Origin: Oscillospiraceae bacterium
GTDB taxonomy: Bacteria; Bacillota; Clostridia; Oscillospirales; Ruminococcaceae
Direction of reading: 5' to 3'
DNA length: 6,424 nucleotides
Assembly (NCBI GenBank): GCA_014796735.1
Contig: JAAVIG010000043.1
Coordinates: 1 to 6,424 of the forward strand
Positions 1 through 5,476 of the stretch are shown here, piece by piece. A program made the position numbers and the translations under genes. The notes beneath the pieces were generated by a model. It ran no database searches. It was not told where the DNA came from and saw only the letters and a program-made list of their open reading frames with translations. Numbering within the stretch: position 1 is the first letter of the stretch; each line of letters opens with the position of its first letter.

Positions 1-1
1 A

Positions 2-223
2 ATAGTAGTGGCAAACGAAGGCTTTGCCGCGGTTGAAAGCTCGGTATATACGGGACAGGATCTCATTCCTTGGAACGAAGCAAGCTTTTTTATAGAGACC
101 CACGCGGGGTTAGTGGTGTTCAAAGACAATGAGTCTGTTTTTTGGCTGCCCAAAAGCTTTATACCCAAAAACGAACAGAATAATTTAATAAGCATTATCG
201 CTACAAGAGTAAAGCAAAGATAA
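2..223 (+). CDS. 3' end of a YcxB-like C-terminal domain protein (partial)
   Basis: The reading frame is already open at the first full codon and ends at TAA 221-223. The GTG at position 8 has no visible ribosome binding site, so this is treated as the tail of a longer gene that starts outside the window. The visible 73 residues contain a pattern typical of YcxB-like C-terminal domains: a short strand, then 'IPWNEASFFIETHAGLVVF', then 'VFWLPKSFIP', and a final helix (QNNLISIIATRVKQR). Members of this family usually have two N-terminal membrane helices followed by this small soluble domain; the helices would lie upstream and cannot be seen. Molecular function is unknown. The next gene starts 53 bases later on the same strand with no terminator between, so co-transcription is possible. 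The family call is from pattern memory on a short fragment. Confidence 0.6.
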   Translation: MVVANEGFAAVESSVYTGQDLIPWNEASFFIETHAGLVVFKDNESVFWLPKSFIPKNEQNNLISIIATRVKQR

Positions 224-276
224 ACGAAAATATTTTTATGCGATCCTCTATTTCAGGGAAGGAATGAAAATAAAAT

Positions 277-1719
277 ATGAAATCGTCAATATCGTCTGAA
301 TCGATTATTTTAAATAACAAGGAATACACCGTTATAGGGGTAACGTCAAGCCCCAACAGCTTCGGTATCTGCAATACCACAAGACAAAAGGAAAAAGGCA
401 TCAAGGAAACCTTTTTTATAGGACATGAGGCTTTGATAAATATTGTTCAAAAAAGCGTCAATGATAGGTTTTCCAATAAAATACTGTGTCAGATTTCCAC
501 AATGGAACGGTGCGGAGACTTTTCAAAGAGAGTTGCCGTTGCCTGCACAGACTATTTTGAAAATAACAAAAATGTTATGTCGGCACTGCAGCCTATCATA
601 GACTATTTAAAGAACGGTCTGTACGTTATCTATGAAAACGAGATGTTCCCCACCGACGGCGGAGGAAATTTCTTTTGGTCAAGCTATATGATAAGCCACG
701 AGTTCGGCGGCTCCGCTACCTTCAGCCCCGTATGCAAACTTGATTACGATGTTCCTCCCGCTTTTCTGGTGCCAACGGAAGGATTGGCTACTTATTCCGA
801 AAAATCTATGAGCGCCGCTATGGAAAAGGTAAGAAAGGACGAGGAGGCAGTAGGAATATGCTTTCACCTTTCGGGAATGTTCTGTGCGCTGCTGTCAAAT
901 CATCATAACGTTACCGCCGCACTTTTGCAAAATAAGAAGGTACGCTGTCTTGTAATAGAACCGCTAAAGCATATCGTGTCAGCCAATGAATTTATGCACG
1001 ACGATAATTCCGGTATAGACGATAACGATAAATTTTTCTATACAAGCTGCGTAAAAATACCTATGAATAAAATTCCCCAGCCGCTGCTGGAAACCTTTTT
1101 CATCACAAGAGAATATGAGGTAGGAAAATATACCGATTCCATTTTTTACGGCAGCGAAAAGCCCTCTCATTTAAAAAGCAAAAAGGCTCTGCCCAAGGAA
1201 ATAACTGAAAGGTGCGATAAGCTTCCCGACTGTGAAATGATACAGTCGGCCGCTATGATAAGCTATCTTTCGGACGAAGAAATAGAAGCGCTGCTCCGCG
1301 GCGAAACCACTCTGAACGATAACTATATTATCAATCAAAATTACTATTCAAGCATCACTATTGCACTTGCCTATCTTCAATATAAAAATTTCGGCAAATT
1401 CCTTGAGTTTGCTTTCGCGATCCTGAGAAACGAGGATCTAACTGCGGTACATCAATATGTGGCTACAAGATTGCAGCCCATTATGAACGAAAAAATATCC
1501 GATCTGTTCAAAGAAATACTGAACAGCGAAAATCCCGTTTACACCCCTGTAAAAACATTGGCGGAAAAGTACGTTAAGCGTTATAAGGCGTATACCGAAG
1601 CTCCGCCCGAAAAACCGGCCGTTTTTGAAGCGCCGATGAAGCGCAATCTGGAAAATGAAATCAATTCCCTTGAAATGGCTAAAAGGATACAAGCAACCAA
1701 AACAAAAGCAAGAGGATAA
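277..1719 (+). CDS. Unrecognised 480-residue cytoplasmic protein
   Basis: I do not recognise this family. The frame is intact and has ordinary codon use for the window, so it looks like a real gene. The start at ATG 277 follows a purine-rich GGGAAGGA (256-263) at a rather long spacing of 13 bases. The earlier ATG at 264 is in another frame, touches the ribosome binding site and stops after 11 codons. No signal peptide or membrane segment is visible. Residues 1-300 are mixed alpha/beta with 11 scattered cysteines over residues 32-319. They include a Gly-rich stretch 'FPTDGGGNFFWSSYMISHEFGG' split around residues 124-145, and 'CFHLSGMFCALLSNHH' at 195-210. There is no HExxH motif. Residues 325-440 look helical and repeat-like (SDEEIEALLRGE, then ALAYLQYKNFGKFLEF). 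The C-terminus (442-480) is a Pro/Glu- then Lys/Arg-rich tail, likely flexible. It may be co-transcribed with the upstream gene and ends before the shared terminator at 1795-1825. Confidence 0.8.
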   Translation: MKSSISSESIILNNKEYTVIGVTSSPNSFGICNTTRQKEKGIKETFFIGHEALINIVQKSVNDRFSNKILCQISTMERCGDFSKRVAVACTDYFENNKNVMSALQPIIDYLKNGLYVIYENEMFPTDGGGNFFWSSYMISHEFGGSATFSPVCKLDYDVPPAFLVPTEGLATYSEKSMSAAMEKVRKDEEAVGICFHLSGMFCALLSNHHNVTAALLQNKKVRCLVIEPLKHIVSANEFMHDDNSGIDDNDKFFYTSCVKIPMNKIPQPLLETFFITREYEVGKYTDSIFYGSEKPSHLKSKKALPKEITERCDKLPDCEMIQSAAMISYLSDEEIEALLRGETTLNDNYIINQNYYSSITIALAYLQYKNFGKFLEFAFAILRNEDLTAVHQYVATRLQPIMNEKISDLFKEILNSENPVYTPVKTLAEKYVKRYKAYTEAPPEKPAVFEAPMKRNLENEINSLEMAKRIQATKTKARG

Positions 1720-1794
1720 GCGTTATCGCCGGTATAATTATCCGACAGATACATAAGGGTATTCCATGCTTCTGTTTTCTCGCCGTAAATCAAA

Positions 1795-1825
1795 AAAGCA
1801 GGCTGCATACTGCGCCGCCTGCTTT
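1795..1825. terminator. Bidirectional Rho-independent terminator between convergent genes
   Basis: A 9-bp perfect stem, AAAGCAGGC (1795-1803) and GCCTGCTTT (1817-1825), encloses a 13-base loop that can form a small inner GC/GC pair. On the plus strand it is followed by TTTAATTTTATTT. On the minus strand the stem runs into TTTTTT (complement of 1792-1797). It therefore serves both the unrecognised gene ending at 1719 and ackA ending at 1857. The minus-strand T tract is uninterrupted, so it should be the stronger direction. Confidence 0.85.
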
Positions 1826-1856
1826 AATTTTATTTAAAAAACCTCAATAATCCTTA

Positions 1857-3056
1857 TTAAAGACCGCAAAGCTCCTTGGTATCTCTCGCGATCAGCAATT
1901 CTTCGTTTGTGGGAACTACCCAAACCTCCACCCTGCTGTCGGGAGCGGATATCTTGGTAAGCTCACCCTTTACCTTTGCGTTTAATTCCTCGTCAAGCTT
2001 TATGCCTAAGTAATCCATATTCCTGCAAACGTCCGCGCGAACGCCGGGAGCGTTTTCGCCGATACCGCCCGTGAAAATAACGGCGTCAAGTCCGTTCATA
2101 ACGGCGGTATAAGAGCCTATATACTTCTTGATACCGTATCTTAACATCTCTCCCGCAAGCTGAGCGCGCTTGTTGCCGTCATTTGCGGCAGCCTCCAAGT
2201 CTCTGTTATCACTGGAAACACCGCTTACACCGAGGAAGCCGGATTTCTTGTTTAAATACTCGCTCATTTCGGAAGCGTCAAGCCCGAGCTTTTTCTGAAC
2301 GTAAGTCACTGCGGAAGGGTCTACGCAGCCGCTTCTTGTACCCATAATAACGCCGTCCAGCGGAGTGAAGCCCATAGAGGTATCGACAGACTTGCCGCCG
2401 TCTACCGCAGTGATGGAGGAGCCGTTGCCCAAATGGCAGGAAACGATCTTCAGATCCTCAACGTTTTTGCCCATAGCCTTTGCCAAAGCTCTTGATACAA
2501 AGCGGTGAGAGGTGCCGTGGAAGCCGTACTTTCTTACATGGAATTTCTCGTAGCACTCATAAGGCATACCAAACATATACGCCTTTTCGGGCATTGTCTG
2601 GTGGAAAGCGGTATCGAATACAACGACCTGAGGAACGTTGTCGGGTATCACCTTTTTGCATGCTCTCAAAGCAAGCGCGTGAGGGTGGTTATGTACGGGC
2701 GCAAGCTCGGAAAGGCCGTCGATCTGATCGATAACCTCGTCGGTAACTATAGTAGCCTTGTCAAATAATTCCGCGCCCTGTACTATTCTGTGACCTACCG
2801 CGGCGATCTCGTCCATGCTCTTGATAACGGCAGCGTCGCCCTCGGTGAGCGCCTTGACAACCCTTTCAAAAGCCTCGGTGTGAGTGGGGAAAGCGCAATC
2901 CTCGCTTACCTGTTTTCCATCAAAGGTTTTGTGAGTGATATGACCGTCCATGCCTATTCTTTCACAGTTTCCCTTTGCGATAACGCTCTCGTCGTCCATA
3001 TCTATAAGCTGATATTTAAGTGAAGAGCTTCCCGCGTTGATAACTAAAATTTTCAT
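1857..3056 (-). CDS. ackA: Acetate kinase
   Basis: AckA (EC 2.7.2.1) interconverts acetyl phosphate + ADP and acetate + ATP in the cytoplasm, the ATP-yielding last step of acetate fermentation. The 399-residue length is normal for the family. Visible signatures are the N-terminal phosphate-binding 'VINAGSSSLK' (5-14), 'GHRIVQGAE' (88-96) with Arg90, 'VVFDTAFHQTMP' (146-155) with the catalytic Asp148, 'YGFHGTSH' (177-184) with His180, 'CHLGNGSS' (207-214), 'MGTRSGCVDP' (238-247) with the catalytic Arg241, 'FTGGIGENAP' (328-337), and the C-terminal 'PTNEELLIA' (382-390) with Glu385. Positions match the well-studied Methanosarcina enzyme closely. The start codon has AAGGAAGGA (complement of 3066-3074) nine bases upstream. 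The gene has its own promoter and terminator and appears monocistronic. The usual partner pta (phosphotransacetylase) is not adjacent on either side. One local variation, 'VHNHPH' at 121-126, is discussed in the findings. Confidence 0.98.
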   Translation of the reverse strand: MKILVINAGSSSLKYQLIDMDDESVIAKGNCERIGMDGHITHKTFDGKQVSEDCAFPTHTEAFERVVKALTEGDAAVIKSMDEIAAVGHRIVQGAELFDKATIVTDEVIDQIDGLSELAPVHNHPHALALRACKKVIPDNVPQVVVFDTAFHQTMPEKAYMFGMPYECYEKFHVRKYGFHGTSHRFVSRALAKAMGKNVEDLKIVSCHLGNGSSITAVDGGKSVDTSMGFTPLDGVIMGTRSGCVDPSAVTYVQKKLGLDASEMSEYLNKKSGFLGVSGVSSDNRDLEAAANDGNKRAQLAGEMLRYGIKKYIGSYTAVMNGLDAVIFTGGIGENAPGVRADVCRNMDYLGIKLDEELNAKVKGELTKISAPDSRVEVWVVPTNEELLIARDTKELCGL

Positions 3057-3096
3057 TGTGCTTTGTCCTTCCTTTGTAGTTAAATTTCTAATAAAT

Positions 3097-3125
3097 ATTT
3101 TATATCATATCGGCAAAAAAATCAA
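3097..3125 (-). promoter_or_regulatory. Predicted sigma-A-type promoter of ackA
   Basis: Read on the minus strand, TTGATT (3125-3120) and TAAAAT (3102-3097) are separated by 17 bases. They match the -35 and -10 consensus at 4 of 6 and 5 of 6 positions. The overlapping TGATATAAA also resembles an extended -10. Transcription would start near 3090, giving a leader of about 34 bases that carries the ribosome binding site. This is consensus matching in an AT-rich spacer. Confidence 0.55.
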
Positions 3126-3170
3126 GTATTTTTCTTGTTTTTTGTATAAATTTAAATTATGACTTTTTTA

Positions 3171-3178
3171 AAAAGGAG
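3171..3178 (+). promoter_or_regulatory. Ribosome binding site that fixes the tmcAL start
   Basis: AAAAGGAG lies seven bases before ATG 3186. An in-frame ATG at 3159 would place this site inside the coding region and would add nine residues (MTFLKRSVK) ahead of the conserved N-terminus. The site therefore argues for 3186 as the true start. Confidence 0.85.
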
Positions 3179-3185
3179 CGTAAAA

Positions 3186-4352
3186 ATGAACGTCTGCGGA
3201 ATAATATGCGAGTACAATCCCTTTCACAACGGTCATAAGTACCACATCGAGCAAACAAGAGAAAAAATCGGCGCAACTCACATAGTGGGTGTCATGAGCG
3301 GGAATTTTACTCAAAGGGGCGATGTTGCCGTTATCGACAAGTACAAGAGAGCGGAAACGGCTTTAAAAAACGGCGTTGACCTTGTTATAGAGCTTCCCGT
3401 GGTATACTCTCTCGGCAGCGCGGAGCAGTTTGCGCAGGGGGCGGTGTATCTGCTTAACGCTCTCGGCTGTGTCGATATGCTTAGCTTCGGAAGCGAATGC
3501 GGCAACATAAAGCAGCTTCGCGAGGCTGCGGGAGCGGTGCTGTACGCGCAGGAAAGCGAGGAGTTCAAGAGCTATATGAAAGAGGGGTTAAGCTATCCCG
3601 CTGCGCTGCAAAAGGCAATAGAAAAATATTATACCGACGATGTGATAGAAACGCTGACTTGCCCCAACAATACCCTTGCGGTGGAGTATATCAAGGCGAT
3701 AGACAATATCGCGTCACCCATAAAGCCCGTTACCGTAAAACGTCATATCGCGGCTCATGACAGTGAAATAATCTATCCTCAAAGCAATGTTTTATCCGCT
3801 TCACGGCTCAGAAAAATGATAGAAGCGGGAGAGGATATTTCAGGATACGCTCCTGAATGTGATTTTTCCGAAACGGCCTCAATTTCAAATATTGAAACGG
3901 CTATTTTATCAAAGCTGAGAGCAATGAATAAATCCGCGATAGAAAAGACGCCAAACGTATTACTGGGCTTGGAAAACAGGATTTACAGAGCCGCGAGAGT
4001 TGCGTGCAGCTTAAACGAGCTTTACTTCCTTGTAAAAACAAAACGCTACACGCTTGCGAGAATACGCCGCATAATTTTATCGGCTTTTTTGGGAATTACA
4101 AAAAACGACTTGCAATTTTCAAACTCTTATGTTAGAATTTTAGGTATGAACGGAAAGGGCAAGGAGATACTCGGGGCGGCAAAATGTGATATTCCCGTTA
4201 ACACTTCCCTTTCGCAGCTCGAAAAAACAGGCGATAAGGCAAAAAAACAGGCAAGGCTTGAAGCGCGCTGCAACGATCAATACGCCTTGGCGTTTGACAA
4301 AAAGCGTCCCTGCGGTCTTGACTTTACGGCTAAGCCGATTATTCTCGATTAA
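3186..4352 (+). CDS. tmcAL: tRNA(Met) cytidine acetate ligase (TmcAL, YlbM family)
   Basis: TmcAL activates acetate with ATP to acetyl-AMP and transfers the acetyl group to the wobble cytidine of elongator tRNA-Met, giving N4-acetylcytidine (known for Bacillus YlbM). The N-terminal nucleotidyltransferase fold opens with 'GIICEYNPFHNGHKYHI' (5-21), which carries the ATP-binding HxGH-type motif His14-Asn-Gly-His17. It continues with 'GVMSGNFTQRGDVAVIDKYKRAE' split around residues 35-57, 'DLVIELP' (65-71), 'CPNNTLAVEYIKAI' (159-172) and 'SASRLRKMI' (204-212). The C-terminal helical part, likely tRNA-binding, has 'RIRRIILSAFLGI' (292-304) and 'VRILGMNGKGKEIL' (316-329). At 388 residues it is slightly shorter than the Bacillus protein, with all recognisable motifs present. 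The start at 3186 is chosen on the ribosome binding site and the family N-terminus. A weak -10-like TATAAA at 3145-3150 lacks a good -35. The gene is divergent from ackA. Its stop codon directly abuts the palindromic element at 4353. Confidence 0.93.
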   Translation: MNVCGIICEYNPFHNGHKYHIEQTREKIGATHIVGVMSGNFTQRGDVAVIDKYKRAETALKNGVDLVIELPVVYSLGSAEQFAQGAVYLLNALGCVDMLSFGSECGNIKQLREAAGAVLYAQESEEFKSYMKEGLSYPAALQKAIEKYYTDDVIETLTCPNNTLAVEYIKAIDNIASPIKPVTVKRHIAAHDSEIIYPQSNVLSASRLRKMIEAGEDISGYAPECDFSETASISNIETAILSKLRAMNKSAIEKTPNVLLGLENRIYRAARVACSLNELYFLVKTKRYTLARIRRIILSAFLGITKNDLQFSNSYVRILGMNGKGKEILGAAKCDIPVNTSLSQLEKTGDKAKKQARLEARCNDQYALAFDKKRPCGLDFTAKPIILD

Positions 4353-4513
4353 GAACCTGTCTTCACAAGATGCGTGCAGGGATTTCCGAGCATAATTTTG
4401 TCGAAGACAAGGAAAGCGACCGCAGGCGGGCTGTCGCCCGTCAAGGGAGCTTGACGCAGTATTCGGCAAAATTTGCCGGAAAGACGTGTGCGCAAGCTTG
4501 TGAAGACAGGTTC
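4353..4513. repeat. 161-bp palindromic element with 17-bp terminal inverted repeats (MITE-like or structured RNA)
   Basis: The ends are a perfect 17-bp inverted repeat: GAACCTGTCTTCACAAG (4353-4369) and CTTGTGAAGACAGGTTC (4497-4513). Further inside, TTTCCG (4383-4388) pairs with CGGAAA (4477-4482), and AATTTTGTCGAA (4394-4405) pairs with TTCGGCAAAATT (4462-4473) with one G-U. The spacing is nearly symmetrical (13 and 14 bases between the first two blocks). The core 4416-4456 holds local hairpins: CGGGC/GCCCG (4427-4440) and CGTCAAG/CTTGACG (4439-4456). No coding frame of interest is seen and no T tract follows, so it is not a classical terminator. Flanking bases show only a possible 2-bp AA duplication (4351-4352 and 4514-4515), which is weak. 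It fills almost the whole tmcAL/DUF4380 spacer. The structure is seen directly; calling it a mobile MITE is inference that needs other copies. Confidence 0.75.
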
Positions 4514-4533
4514 AAAGAAAGGAAAACAAAAAA

Positions 4534-5466
4534 ATGAGCGTTAAATTTTCGGAAATCAGCTATAAAAATTTCGGCAAGTGCATAAAAATGGAGAATGAAA
4601 CCACTACGCTTATAGTAACGGTGGACGTAGGCCCCCGCGTAATCTACTACGGACTCAACGGCAAGTGCAACATTTTCCGCGAGGATATTAACCGTGACAG
4701 CTTTAACGACAAAAAGCAGCTTCACGATTTCTTTGAAACGGAGGAAAACTGGTATATATACGGCGGTCACAGACTCTGGAGCAGTCCCGAAAGCTATCCC
4801 GAAAGCTATACTCCCGACAATCACCCCGTACCCTATGAAATAGACGGAAACACCTTGAAGCTTATGCCCGAGGACAGAACCAAGGTGGGCGAACGCCATA
4901 TGATGACGGTAACAATGGACGACACCTCCTCCGACGTTACAGTTAAACACGCTATAAAAAACATAGCCGACTATGAGATAAAGCTTGCCCCATGGTGCCT
5001 TACCGTTGCCGAAAAAGGCGGAGTTGAGGTTTTACCTCAGTGCACAAAGGATACGGGGCTTTTGTCCAACCGCCGAACGGTATTCTGGGCATATTCAAAC
5101 GTAAACGACCCGCGCTTTTTCATGTGCGACAAGTACATAACCTTGGCTCAGACCGATAAAGAGGAAGCCTTTAAGATCGGCGTAAACAACGAGGACGGCT
5201 GGGGCGCGTATCTTAACAACGGTCAGCTTTTTATCAAGCGGTTCGATTTTGACAGCACCGGCGAGTACCCCGACTACTCGGTAAATTACGAGACCTACAC
5301 CAATCAATATATTATGGAAATAGAATCCTTGGGAACTCTTGAAACGCTTCGTCCCGGCGAGTTTACCGAATATGACGAACGCTGGCAGATAAAGGCATGT
5401 GATGATACCTTTGACAGAACAGACCCCGAAAGCATAGACGCTTTTGTGAAAAAATATATACTTTAA
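4534..5466 (+). CDS. DUF4380 family protein, galactose-mutarotase-like fold
   Basis: The 310-residue protein matches my memory of the DUF4380 family, beta-sandwich proteins related to aldose 1-epimerases. Visible signatures are 'DVGPRVIYYGLNG' (31-43), 'YGGHRLWSSPE' (76-86) followed by 'YTPDNHPV' (92-99), 'LAPWCLTVAEKGG' (151-163), 'VNYETYTNQYIMEIESLG' (250-267) and 'LRPGE' (272-276). The conserved His79 and the Glu residues at 262-264 are candidates for sugar contacts by analogy with mutarotases; no substrate is established. No signal peptide or membrane segment is present, so it should be cytoplasmic. The start ATG 4534 has AAAGGA (4518-4523) ten bases upstream, lying just outside the palindromic element. 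The MurL-like gene begins 10 bases after its stop, which indicates an operon. No separate promoter is evident between the palindromic element and the start, so transcription may read through from tmcAL or begin within the element. Confidence 0.85.
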   Translation: MSVKFSEISYKNFGKCIKMENETTTLIVTVDVGPRVIYYGLNGKCNIFREDINRDSFNDKKQLHDFFETEENWYIYGGHRLWSSPESYPESYTPDNHPVPYEIDGNTLKLMPEDRTKVGERHMMTVTMDDTSSDVTVKHAIKNIADYEIKLAPWCLTVAEKGGVEVLPQCTKDTGLLSNRRTVFWAYSNVNDPRFFMCDKYITLAQTDKEEAFKIGVNNEDGWGAYLNNGQLFIKRFDFDSTGEYPDYSVNYETYTNQYIMEIESLGTLETLRPGEFTEYDERWQIKACDDTFDRTDPESIDAFVKKYIL

Positions 5467-5476
5467 CGGAGTTAAC

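Noticed and set aside
264..299. Short frame beginning at ATG 264 ahead of the 480-residue gene, a possible leader peptide.
   Set aside because: The ATG immediately follows the purine-rich site with no room for ribosome spacing, and the 11-codon product has no distinctive composition.
1720..1794. Spacer between the unrecognised gene and the terminator.
   Set aside because: No promoter, repeat or small open frame with a ribosome binding site could be supported here.
2480..2768. Two overlapping plus-strand open frames antisense to ackA.
   Set aside because: Both are opposite highly conserved acetate kinase coding sequence and show no protein motifs or credible translation start.
3159..3185. 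Longer tmcAL start at ATG 3159.
   Set aside because: The strong ribosome binding site at 3171-3178 lies inside this extension and the family N-terminus begins at the later Met.
4497..4513. GGTTC/GAACC ends of the palindromic element resembling a tRNA T-arm.
   Set aside because: No acceptor stem, anticodon arm or CCA-end context is present; the bases belong to the 17-bp inverted repeat.
4786..4809. Perfect 12-bp tandem repeat CCCGAAAGCTAT x2 inside the DUF4380 gene, encoding PESYPESY.
   Set aside because: Family members, as I recall them, have the same spacing between the GGHR-W-PE motif and PDN, so this is not an extra copy or expansion; the codon-level repeat is probably coincidental.
4441..4950. 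169-codon minus-strand open frame over the start of the DUF4380 gene and the palindromic element.
   Set aside because: It lies antisense to a well-supported gene, has no family signature and is explained as a shadow frame.
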